Assembly: GCA_026397135.1 (NCBI GenBank)
Contig: JAPLVL010000035.1
Span: 1-39,418, forward strand
Origin: Candidatus Berkelbacteria bacterium
GTDB lineage: Bacteria > Patescibacteriota > UBA1384 > XYA2-FULL-43-10 > 1-14-0-10-43-13
Length of the DNA: 39,418 nt
Reading direction: 5' to 3'
The notes below the pieces were generated by a model. That model ran no database searches, was not told where the DNA came from, and saw only the letters and a program-made list of their open reading frames with translations. Within the stretch, counting starts at the first letter, position 1, and the number at the start of each line of letters is the position of its first letter. Position numbers and translations under genes: made by a program. This document shows positions 7,873-16,496 of the stretch, in pieces.

Positions 7873-9075
7873 ATGAGCATCACAAGATATTCGATAGAAT
7901 ATCTCCAGAATTTTTTGGAATTGCGTGAAGAAGGAGAGACTGTGTATATTTCATCTGGAATCAAAATCCGAGGCGGCAAACATCCGTGTTGCCAAGATGC
8001 CCTATGTCAAGGTCAATACGAGACTAGCGACGGCGGGTATATTTGGTACGGAGCGATTGCTGATGGATGTGGTAGTGCAGTTGGCTCGCAATATGGTGCT
8101 GCGTTTCTTGTTTCCGAATACGAGCGGGCTGTGACTGAGTTATATGAAGCGGGACTTCGCGGCGAAGAATTGCTGGAAGAAATTGCAATTCGACTTTGCG
8201 AATCAATGTTTCGTTATGATTCGGTTTGTGCTGGCAGTGAGATATTTAGCTATGCAGGCAATGTTATCTCGGCCGAACTAACCGCAACAGTCTATGGCTA
8301 TGTGGCAGATTGCGATCGTATCGTCTTGCTTCTGGCGGGCGACGGTTACATCGGTATCAACGGGATTGGTGAAATTATCGACCAGCACAATGAAGCGGTT
8401 TATCCCGTTTATCTTCTGCAGACGCCCATGCACAGTTGGCGGAGTAACCTAAATCAGGTTTTTCACTTCGTTAATATGCCTACTTATCGCGTCGATAATC
8501 TGGTGCTGGCGACCGATGGGTTCTATGGCGGCAACGAATATTCCAGATTGTTTCATGATCCCAACATGCTAACGGATAAAATCGAGCGGGAAGCCTCAAG
8601 ATTTCCCTTTCCGAAGCATCGCTCGGATGACACATCGCTTCTGTCCTTGGCAAAGACGGACAATTGGAGTTCGGATCCTTTGCCACTCGATGCGACAAAT
8701 CGGATCAAGCGTAGTCTGGAAGATCGCTCAGTTGATCAGGTCTTGAGTCTGGGAGCGCACATCGAGACCCAGTTGATTCGCAAAGAGTGCGAGGATCCGT
8801 TTGCCAACGAAGAAGTTGACTCTTCCCTGGCAGGTATTACGGTTTATCCTGATCCTAGCTGGTCACTCGAAAAGCAGTTCGTGAAGCACGAACCTGCCGA
8901 AGAACCCAAAATTGCGGAACCCGAGGCCGAAAGTCCCTTCGTCCTCTGGGAAGAAGAAGAGGCCGAGGATTCACTTGATGAAAGGGAGCGATCCATGGGA
9001 CTGACTCTGATTCGTTGTGCTATTCAGATGCGAGCCATGGTTCAAATTGGTGAACTTCTCGAACAGCTAAAATAA
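7873..9075 (+). CDS. PP2C-family protein phosphatase (TerY-P triad, YegK-like) with acidic C-terminal extension
   Basis: 'CCQDALCQGQY', metal motif 'YGAIADGCGSAVGSQYGA', 'LLLAGDGYIGIN', 'LVLATDGFYGG'. Confidence 0.8.
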   Translation: MSITRYSIEYLQNFLELREEGETVYISSGIKIRGGKHPCCQDALCQGQYETSDGGYIWYGAIADGCGSAVGSQYGAAFLVSEYERAVTELYEAGLRGEELLEEIAIRLCESMFRYDSVCAGSEIFSYAGNVISAELTATVYGYVADCDRIVLLLAGDGYIGINGIGEIIDQHNEAVYPVYLLQTPMHSWRSNLNQVFHFVNMPTYRVDNLVLATDGFYGGNEYSRLFHDPNMLTDKIEREASRFPFPKHRSDDTSLLSLAKTDNWSSDPLPLDATNRIKRSLEDRSVDQVLSLGAHIETQLIRKECEDPFANEEVDSSLAGITVYPDPSWSLEKQFVKHEPAEEPKIAEPEAESPFVLWEEEEAEDSLDERERSMGLTLIRCAIQMRAMVQIGELLEQLK

Positions 9076-9080
9076 TACCT

Positions 9081-9113
9081 GGCCCCGGACAATTTGTCTG
9101 GGGCCTTCTTTGT
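9081..9113 (+). terminator. Strong intrinsic terminator after PP2C gene
   Basis: GGCCCCGGACAatttTGTCTGGGGCC followed by TTCTTTGT. Confidence 0.85.
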
Positions 9114-9229
9114 AATAGAATCGTGTCAGACTTCGATTAAGTTTCAACTATCAGACGCGGAACTATAGTATTTATTTCCAAATTGTGTTATATCGGTGCT
9201 AGCAGCAAAGAGCTGCAAAGGAGGGGGCG

Positions 9230-10261
9230 ATGAACAAGAGAATCGCGGTTTTGACTGGTGGCGGATGTGCGCCAGGACTTGATCCGGCGATTGAGGGTTT
9301 GGTAAACAGCCTTTCGCCAGAGTATGGGGTGATTGGAATCGTGGGTGGCTGGAAAAGCATCCGTGACGGAGCACCTGTGACAATGGATCTGACTGATGCG
9401 GTCGTTCGTGGCTGGGTTCGGAATAGCGGTACCTCGATCAAAACTTCCAGGATCAAGCCGTTGAACGAGAAGAATCTGGATCAGATCGCGTCGAGCTACT
9501 ATTCGCTTGGGATCGACGGAATTGTGGCAGCCGGCGGTGACGACACCCTGGGCAATGCCCTTTTCCTGAAGCAGGCTGGCTTCTCGGTCATCGGGATCCC
9601 GAAAACGATGGATCTCGACCTCAAAGACACCGACTATTCTGTCGGGTTCCAGAGTTATGTTGAAAGCTGCCGCCAAATCGTTAATGACTACATCGAAACA
9701 CTGAAGTCGCATTCGCGAGTTGGTGTGGTCGAAGTCTTCGGGCGCGATTCCGGATTTACGGCTGCTGAGCTTGGTATCGTGACTGATGCTTGCTATATCG
9801 GCATCCCGGAGATCGATATCGACCTTCAGAATCTTCGCCAGCAAGTGGCCTCGTCTTTCTATGATCAGGGCTGGGCTCTGGTTGTCGTCAGCGAAGCTGT
9901 CAACTTGCCTGGTGAGCGGGATTTGAAGCCCGGGGATGACGGTCATATCGAGCTGAAGGAACGGGAGGCTGGCAAACTGATCGCCCTGATGATTCATGAG
10001 CTGACTGGTCTCGAGACGAAATCGACACAGTTGGACCACCCTTTCCGCGGCCGGATCATCAGCTATGATGCGATGGCAGGTTTTCGCCTCGGACTCAAGG
10101 CGGCTGAGATGGTACGGCAGGATCAGTGGGGCGAAATGATCGCAATCCATGGTGAAAAAATGGACGCGGTTCCGCTGGAAAACTTCCAGGGTACGCGTCG
10201 GATTGATCCTGATGACTATCGCTATGAGCTTGTCACTGGCCGAAACTCAGGGATGTTTTAG
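9230..10261 (+). CDS. Phosphofructokinase family protein, probably PPi-dependent type
   Basis: 'TGGGCAPGLDPAIEGLV', 'AAGGDDTLGNA' (GGDD signature of PPi-PFK), 'GIPKTMDLDLKDTDYSVGF'; SD AAAGGAGGGGGCG. Confidence 0.8.
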   Translation: MNKRIAVLTGGGCAPGLDPAIEGLVNSLSPEYGVIGIVGGWKSIRDGAPVTMDLTDAVVRGWVRNSGTSIKTSRIKPLNEKNLDQIASSYYSLGIDGIVAAGGDDTLGNALFLKQAGFSVIGIPKTMDLDLKDTDYSVGFQSYVESCRQIVNDYIETLKSHSRVGVVEVFGRDSGFTAAELGIVTDACYIGIPEIDIDLQNLRQQVASSFYDQGWALVVVSEAVNLPGERDLKPGDDGHIELKEREAGKLIALMIHELTGLETKSTQLDHPFRGRIISYDAMAGFRLGLKAAEMVRQDQWGEMIAIHGEKMDAVPLENFQGTRRIDPDDYRYELVTGRNSGMF

Positions 10262-10297
10262 CTCCATTCAAGCATGTAGCAGACGAGGGGTAATGCT

Positions 10298-10672
10298 ATG
10301 ACTCAGGGTGGTTGTTCGAGGATATTTATTGCTCTGCCGATTGTATTTTTCATTGCTTGTTATCTCAAGCATGGAGATTACTTTGGATGGGTAATTCTGG
10401 CTGGGCTGATTGTATTTATTTTCATCGAGCGAATGTTCTTCTACGAGGAACCGAAGCAGGGAGGCCCGATTCCTGACCCTTGCAAGCGAATCAACAATCC
10501 CTTCGATACGGGTTGGGATGGTAAATGCGATCCCAGAGTCTGTCCTTTTCATGCCACAACCTGTTGGCGGCATGATATGGAGGAGATCGAAAAAACTTCG
10601 AGTGGGATAGTTGAAATCACTCGTTCGCGATGCCGTCGATGCGGCAGAGAATACACATCAGAGTTAAGTTAG
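10298..10672 (+). CDS. Small two-TM protein with Cys-rich cytosolic tail, hypothetical
   Basis: Two hydrophobic segments then CKRI..CDPRVCPFHATTC...CRRCGREY; terminator follows. Confidence 0.6.
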   Translation: MTQGGCSRIFIALPIVFFIACYLKHGDYFGWVILAGLIVFIFIERMFFYEEPKQGGPIPDPCKRINNPFDTGWDGKCDPRVCPFHATTCWRHDMEEIEKTSSGIVEITRSRCRRCGREYTSELS

Positions 10673-10680
10673 ATTTTTCT

Positions 10681-10712
10681 GGCCGGTTGCATTATTGCTG
10701 CCGGCCCTTTTT
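10681..10712 (+). terminator. Intrinsic terminator closing the island
   Basis: GGCCGGTTGCAttatTGCTGCCGGCC then CTTTTT. Confidence 0.85.
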
Positions 10713-10722
10713 GGCCGCAAAT

Positions 10723-12033
10723 TTACACCGAGTCGGTCCAGTATTTTTGATTTTTCAAATTATCAGGCAGTAGAGCTTCGCTGTCGTACATTTTGTAGCC
10801 CTTGCCGAAGCCAAAATCTTTCATCAATTTGGTTGGAGCATTTCTGATTTTGAGTGGAATCGGATCTAGTCGTTTATTTATGACGTCGTCCTTTGCCTTT
10901 GCGTACGCTTCGTCAACTGCTCGCGATTTTGGGGCGTGGCACAAATAGATTACAAGCTCTGCGATGGCGTCGTTGCACTCTGGCATCCCCATTTGTCTGA
11001 CTGATTCTAGGACTGAGGTGGCCAGGACGATGGCGAAAGGGTCAGCCATGCCGATGTCTTCCGAAGCACAACGGGTGAGACGGCGCATGACATAGAGGGG
11101 CTCCTCACCGGCTTCGAGCATTCGAGCGAGATAATGAAGTGCTGCGTCGGGTTGAGAGGCTCTAATTGACTTGTGGAGGGCGGAGATGGCATCAAAATGG
11201 CCATCAGCTGCTTTGTCATAGCGAATAAATTTCTGCTGGATTGATTCCTCTGCTAATTTCTTGTCGATAATGATTTTATTATTTTGCGGCTGTGCTGATA
11301 TGATTGCCAATTCAAGCGAATTGTAGGCATCGCGAATATCTCCTTCGCAGAGTGAGGCAATTGCCTTGGTGGCATCAGCTTTGATTGAAATTGAAATCTT
11401 GGGATTATTTTGAAGATCTCTCGACTGGCTGTTGCCGCTCGAGATGACAAAGCTACTAAGTTTTGGAAAATAAAAAGAGAAATTACTATTGATCTTTTGT
11501 ATTGCATGTTTTAAGGCTTTGCAAATACCGTCTTCTGTGTGTTCGCGAAAGTGAAAAACACGGGCTCTGGATAGGAGTGGTGCGTTGACTTGAAATGAGG
11601 GATTTTCGGTTGTGGCTCCGATTAAGGTGATGATGCCGTTCTCGACATATGGCAGGAAGAGATCTTGTTGGGACTTGTTGAACCTATGAATTTCATCGAC
11701 GAAGAAGATTGTTTTCTTGCCAATGCCCTGATTGCTCCTTGCCTCCTCGATAATTTTGCGGGCATCCCCTACCCCACCAGTCACAGCCGAAAAGGAAACA
11801 AATTCCGATGATGTTTTGTTGGCGATAATTTTGGCCAGTGTTGTTTTGCCGCAGCCCGGCGGCCCCCAGAAAATCATCGGGATAATTCGATCGTATTCGA
11901 TTAGACGGCGCAAAATTTTGCCCTCGCCCAAGATATGCTCCTGTCCGATGAAATCATTTAGATCAGCTGGTCGAAGTTTTTCTGCCAGAGGTACTCCGGC
12001 TGAATTTTGAAACAGGCTCTGTGTCATAGCCAT
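10723..12033 (-). CDS. rarA: Replication-associated recombination protein A (RarA/MgsA AAA+ ATPase)
   Basis: '[29 protein letters not shown]', Walker A '[11 protein letters not shown]', Walker B '[10 protein letters not shown]'. Confidence 0.92.
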   Translation of the reverse strand: MAMTQSLFQNSAGVPLAEKLRPADLNDFIGQEHILGEGKILRRLIEYDRIIPMIFWGPPGCGKTTLAKIIANKTSSEFVSFSAVTGGVGDARKIIEEARSNQGIGKKTIFFVDEIHRFNKSQQDLFLPYVENGIITLIGATTENPSFQVNAPLLSRARVFHFREHTEDGICKALKHAIQKINSNFSFYFPKLSSFVISSGNSQSRDLQNNPKISISIKADATKAIASLCEGDIRDAYNSLELAIISAQPQNNKIIIDKKLAEESIQQKFIRYDKAADGHFDAISALHKSIRASQPDAALHYLARMLEAGEEPLYVMRRLTRCASEDIGMADPFAIVLATSVLESVRQMGMPECNDAIAELVIYLCHAPKSRAVDEAYAKAKDDVINKRLDPIPLKIRNAPTKLMKDFGFGKGYKMYDSEALLPDNLKNQKYWTDSV

Positions 12034-12041
12034 AGTATTGA

Positions 12042-12740
12042 CTATTTACGGCCGACAATCAAGATGTTTTCATTCTCGGCTTTGCGACCGCGACGCTGAT
12101 ATTCGAGCTCCATGATCCCTAGATGGCTTTCGAGAAAGAGTTTTTCTAATTCTTGCTGCTTGAAACAGTGGATATAGCGATTGGCCAAAACTTTGCCCTG
12201 GCTGTTTTTGAATGGCAGGAAGGTGTCATTTAAGTCTAGGTTCAAATTTAGGATGCCGTCCCGTAGGATTTTCCAAAACATACCGGGGCGACGCCACATA
12301 TTCCAAACTGAGAGCACGATGATTCCGTCTGGCACAAGGACCCGACGAATTTCGCGTAAATATTGAAGTCGCAATTCAGTGCTGGGAATGTGATGGAAAA
12401 CGGCCAAACAGTAGCAGACATCGATACTATTGTCGGGGAGATCAAATTTGAGCGGTTTGGTCACAGCAAAATTTCGCTTCGGGTGTCTCTCTTTGGCTAG
12501 TTGAATTAATTCTTCTGAGTCATCAAGCCCAAGATAATTAACATTTAATTCGTCAAATATTTTGGAAAGTCGTCCATTGCCACAGCCCAGATCAAGGACT
12601 CGATCGCCGTCTCTGGTATATTTCTTCAATTCTTTTAAATCGTCGGACAAATATGAGCGGGTCATTGAAAAAGGAGCCGCAATACTGTTATAATCAGCTA
12701 TTGTTTTTTCGAGTAAAAAGTTAGCGTATTTTTTCTTCAT
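12042..12740 (-). CDS. Class I SAM methyltransferase, Trm9/ALKBH8-like (putative tRNA wobble carboxymethyl-uridine O-methyltransferase)
   Basis: Start at MKKKYANF (12740). 'YNSIAAPFSMTR' resembles Trm9 YNEIAPHFSQTR; 'VLDLGCGNGRL'; C-term 'RYIHCFKQQELEKLF' resembles Trm9 RYYHLYREGEL. Confidence 0.75.
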   Translation of the reverse strand: MKKKYANFLLEKTIADYNSIAAPFSMTRSYLSDDLKELKKYTRDGDRVLDLGCGNGRLSKIFDELNVNYLGLDDSEELIQLAKERHPKRNFAVTKPLKFDLPDNSIDVCYCLAVFHHIPSTELRLQYLREIRRVLVPDGIIVLSVWNMWRRPGMFWKILRDGILNLNLDLNDTFLPFKNSQGKVLANRYIHCFKQQELEKLFLESHLGIMELEYQRRGRKAENENILIVGRK

Positions 12741-14391
12741 GGAGTTAAACGAATCGGAAAATTTAATATTAAAACTAGTCGAAGATGGCGATTTCAGCGA
12801 CCGCGCTTTTTTGAAAACGCAGAGAATTTTGTCGAAGCAAAACAAGCATCAATTCATCACCAACGACATATTGCTAGAAGCATATCATAATTTGATCAAT
12901 CGGGAAATAATCAAACCAAATTCACTTCTTGCAAATTTGCTCAAACTCAAAAATACTCGATCACTTTCCGGGATCGTAGTTGTCTCTGTCCTGACCAAAC
13001 CGTTCCCTTGTCCAGGTAAATGTATTTACTGTCCAAGCGAAAAGGATGTGCCGAAGAGCTATTTGGCAAATGAGCCGGCCGTAATGCGTGCGCTCTCTTG
13101 TCATTTTGATCCGTATTTACAAGTCGAAGCTCGGCTGAAAGCGCTGGAAGCAGTTGGGCACCTGACGGACAAGGTAAATATTAGAATTATTGGTGGAACT
13201 TGGAGTTATTACCCCAAGAGCTATCAGACCTGGTTTGTTCGACGGATTTTTGAAGCGGCCAATAATCAAAGTCTTAAACAGTCCGAAATAGGCTTAAACA
13301 GTCCAAAAGAATTACAAAAAGTCTCAAGTCTGACAGCTGAAAAGACAGGTAAGAGGCTAGAGGAGTTGCAACTGGTTAATGAAACGGCAAAACATCGGAT
13401 TGTCGAGATTTCTGTCGAAACGAGACAGGATTATATTGATTTGGCGGAAATTATACGACTGCGAAAATTAGGTGTGACTAAGGTTGAGTTGGGGGTGCAA
13501 TCAATTTATGACGATGTATTGAAATTGAACAATCGTGGAAATAATACTACCGACACAGCGGCGGCCACAAAATTATTAAAGGATGCCGGATTTAAGGTCT
13601 CTTATCAAATGATGCTAAATTTGCCGGGGGCAAACCTAGAGCGAGACGCGCAAATGTTTCGGGAGCTTTTCGATGACGAGAGGTTTAAGCCCGATCATCT
13701 GAAGATTTATCCACTTGCCCTGATCAAGACAACCCCACTGTATCAAATGTATGAGAGAAATGAATACAATCCATACACGACAGAGGAACTCGTTTCACTT
13801 TTGAAATCTGTCAAATCGGTCATCCCATATTATTGTCGTGTCGAGAGAGTTATCAGGGATATTCCAGCTGGGGAAATCGTTGAAGGTGGGGCGAAGGTCT
13901 CAAATTTGCGCCAGATTGTGACTGAGAAACTGATTGCAGAAGGAAGAGCTTGCCATTGCGTCCGTTGCCGCGAGATCAAGAGTGAATTTGAGGCTACGGA
14001 AGGTACCATCCTCTTTCGTGAAGATTATATTGGTTCGGGCGGAAAAGAAATTTTCCTCTCGTATGAAAACAAGTCTCGCACTAAATTATATTCAATGTTG
14101 CGTCTTCGAATTTCTGGAAATAATAAATCATCTGCCTTACTGGAAAATGCTGGTTTAATTCGTGAAATTCATACCTATGGTCCACAGGTTGGGATCGGGA
14201 AGTATTCAGAAATTTCGGCGCAGCACCAGGGTTATGGCAAGAAATTGATTTTGGAAGCTGAGCGAATCGCAAAAGAGGAATTTGATTGCGACAAGGTGGC
14301 TGTTATTGCCGGAGTTGGAGTCAGAGGATATTTTCGGAAGCTTGGCTACTCGCTTGTCGAAACTTACATGATAAAGAAGCTTAAGTCTTAA
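12739..14391 (+). CDS. Elp3-family tRNA U34 carboxymethyltransferase (radical SAM + GNAT)
   Basis: 'CPGKCIYCPSE' cluster; 'RDIPAGEIVEGGAKVSNLRQ'; C-terminal GNAT 'HQGYGKKLILEAERIA...GVRGYFRKLGY'. Confidence 0.92.
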   Translation: MELNESENLILKLVEDGDFSDRAFLKTQRILSKQNKHQFITNDILLEAYHNLINREIIKPNSLLANLLKLKNTRSLSGIVVVSVLTKPFPCPGKCIYCPSEKDVPKSYLANEPAVMRALSCHFDPYLQVEARLKALEAVGHLTDKVNIRIIGGTWSYYPKSYQTWFVRRIFEAANNQSLKQSEIGLNSPKELQKVSSLTAEKTGKRLEELQLVNETAKHRIVEISVETRQDYIDLAEIIRLRKLGVTKVELGVQSIYDDVLKLNNRGNNTTDTAAATKLLKDAGFKVSYQMMLNLPGANLERDAQMFRELFDDERFKPDHLKIYPLALIKTTPLYQMYERNEYNPYTTEELVSLLKSVKSVIPYYCRVERVIRDIPAGEIVEGGAKVSNLRQIVTEKLIAEGRACHCVRCREIKSEFEATEGTILFREDYIGSGGKEIFLSYENKSRTKLYSMLRLRISGNNKSSALLENAGLIREIHTYGPQVGIGKYSEISAQHQGYGKKLILEAERIAKEEFDCDKVAVIAGVGVRGYFRKLGYSLVETYMIKKLKS

Positions 14392-14407
14392 ATAGTATAA
14401 AAGAGTC

Positions 14408-14442
14408 AAAAAAATCCCGGAGAGACAAACGGTCGCTCCGGG
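14408..14442 (-). terminator. Intrinsic terminator for minus-strand small genes
   Basis: Minus strand CCCGGAGCGACcgtttGTCTCTCCGGG followed by ATTTTTTT. Confidence 0.85.
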
Positions 14443-14450
14443 CGGAAGTT

Positions 14451-14798
14451 CTAACTAAATATTTTTGCCGAAAGCTGCAAGGCGCAGGCTATGGCAGAGA
14501 GTGGTGTGATCGATTCGCTGAAGCCATATTTGGTTCGGAAGGCGGCGGAATCAAACTCGCGAAAAGTGGTTAACTCTGACGCAAGAGCTTCGGCAGCTTC
14601 TGTGTTTGAGCCAAATTTGTCGCTTCGATCGTGCATTGCCAGGGCGAATTTAATAGCACATTCGATTGTGCGCTCTCCCGTGACCTCTCCGAGGAATCCG
14701 AACATTTTGTAAAACATGATCGGATCGACCTCCTGGAAGTTTTTCAGTTTTTGGCGCAACGAAGCCAAGTTATTTGACCTATTCGATAAGGCTGTCAT
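14451..14798 (-). CDS. Small hypothetical protein with two internal homologous repeats
   Basis: SD GGAGGATAAACC-ATG; repeats FQEVDPIMFYKMFGFLGEVTGERTIECAIKFALAM / FREFDSAAFRTKYGFSESITPLSAIACALQLSAKI. Confidence 0.65.
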   Translation of the reverse strand: MTALSNRSNNLASLRQKLKNFQEVDPIMFYKMFGFLGEVTGERTIECAIKFALAMHDRSDKFGSNTEAAEALASELTTFREFDSAAFRTKYGFSESITPLSAIACALQLSAKIFS

Positions 14799-15084
14799 GG
14801 TTTATCCTCCAACCAGCTTCTTTGCCGCATTGTTTGATGATACGGCAGGCATCTTCGGCGTTGGGTAGAATTCCCAATTCGAAATAACTTTGAAAGGAAT
14901 CATACGGAAAACGCAAAGCAAAATCTTGTCGATTGCCTTTTACCCTGACGGTCACTCGTCTATCATTACTGTCGAAATGCTCTCTGTGCAAGGTTTCCAC
15001 CATGTCATCGAGCGAGTGATGTTGAACCATCTTGGTCGGAAGCTTGACTTCCCCAAGATTGGTCAAGACTACTTTTATGACCAT
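14779..15084 (-). CDS. Small hypothetical protein
   Basis: Start at MVIKVVLTNL with SD GAGGTG; stop overlaps next gene's start (translational coupling). Confidence 0.6.
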   Translation of the reverse strand: MVIKVVLTNLGEVKLPTKMVQHHSLDDMVETLHREHFDSNDRRVTVRVKGNRQDFALRFPYDSFQSYFELGILPNAEDACRIIKQCGKEAGWRINHDSLIE

Positions 15085-15179
15085 GTTGGTCACCTCACTT
15101 TGGGATACATTATTTATACCATATCTTACTGATTTTGTCCAGATTGATAATTTCCTCACTATGAAATAGGATTTGGTCT

Positions 15180-16496
15180 ATGAAGCGCAAGATTACCATC
15201 GTATCATTTCTATTTCTTTTCTTGATTTTGTCTGTAATCACGATATTCAAGCCTCTGTCCCAAGACGAAGGAGTGTTTTTGGCAATTGCAAAGGGCATAA
15301 CTTCTGGGGGTTTGCCTTATCGTGATTTCTTTGATCATAAAACTCCTGGAATTTACTTTGCGCTTTTTGGCATTGTCAAATTATTTGGTAATTCAGTACT
15401 CGTTCCAAAGACATTCCTTGTGTTTGTAAATTTGGCTACAGTCGTCTTCACGTTTTTGATAGCAAAGAAGATTAAAGTTAATGGAAATATTGCAGCAGTT
15501 TTTACTTTGTTCAGGATGATCTTTTTTGAAGGTAATAGCATTATTGCAGAGCCATTTGTTATACTTTTTCTTACTATTTCACTCTATCTTCTATTGCAGC
15601 CAAGATTTGCAATTCAGTATTTTCTAGCAGGATTATGTCTGGGAATTTCAATTCTTTTCAAACAGACTGCAGTCGTAAATTTAATGGTAATTCTGCTGCT
15701 ATGTTTAATCACTTCGAAATGGTCCAAATTATTAATGATATTATTGGGAGCAGGTACCATTTTCGCGAGTGTATTTCTGTATATATATTTGAACGGTTTA
15801 GTAATACCTGCGTATGAACAAATCATACTTTACAATATTACGAGTTATCCTCGGGAACACTTGGTGTTACTACTATCAAATCTCTGGCCTGCATTTGTCT
15901 TGATATTGCCGCTTTGGGCCCTTTTCATTATTGGCTTGAATAAACGGTTTATCAGTAATCATTTACTTGTGATAGCGTTTGCCATTTTGCCAATTCCCCT
16001 CTTCTTTATACGTCACTATCCTCATTATTGGTTACAAATTATCCCTTTTGTTGCTATCGTTGCTGCGTATGCTTACAATAAAATTCATCTACGATACCAA
16101 TATTTGATTTTGGCATTTATCATACTAGTTATGATCTTTCCGGTTACTCAGATTAGGAGAAATATCATTTTGCTTGATGAACAATTTCGTATTACCAAGT
16201 ATTTGAATAGTTTACAAGAAGATAGGATACTAACAGAGAATCAATTTTCCTCATACTATTTTCTTTCTGACAAAAAACCATTAAATAAATATCTGTATAT
16301 TACTGAAATTGATGATTGGAGCGAGGGGGCTCAAAACAAGACCATTAGTGATCTGCAAATACATCTTAATACGGTGATTATTTGGCCCAAAGATTCTAAT
16401 TTTGCTTACGCAAAAAACTTGCAAAGTTATATCCTTGACAATTACTCGATCAAAAAGTCTTATGATCAAAGTGGGGTACTAATATTATCCAAATAG
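15180..16496 (+). CDS. GT-C fold membrane glycosyltransferase (GT39/ArnT-like)
   Basis: 'LSQDEGVFLAIAKGITSGGLPYRDFFDHKTPGIYFALFGIVKLFG' followed by many TM helices. Confidence 0.75.
   Translation: MKRKITIVSFLFLFLILSVITIFKPLSQDEGVFLAIAKGITSGGLPYRDFFDHKTPGIYFALFGIVKLFGNSVLVPKTFLVFVNLATVVFTFLIAKKIKVNGNIAAVFTLFRMIFFEGNSIIAEPFVILFLTISLYLLLQPRFAIQYFLAGLCLGISILFKQTAVVNLMVILLLCLITSKWSKLLMILLGAGTIFASVFLYIYLNGLVIPAYEQIILYNITSYPREHLVLLLSNLWPAFVLILPLWALFIIGLNKRFISNHLLVIAFAILPIPLFFIRHYPHYWLQIIPFVAIVAAYAYNKIHLRYQYLILAFIILVMIFPVTQIRRNIILLDEQFRITKYLNSLQEDRILTENQFSSYYFLSDKKPLNKYLYITEIDDWSEGAQNKTISDLQIHLNTVIIWPKDSNFAYAKNLQSYILDNYSIKKSYDQSGVLILSK

Noticed and set aside
9188-10150. 320-aa minus-strand ORF opposite the PFK gene
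   Set aside because: Length explained by high GC; the + strand has clear PFK motifs.
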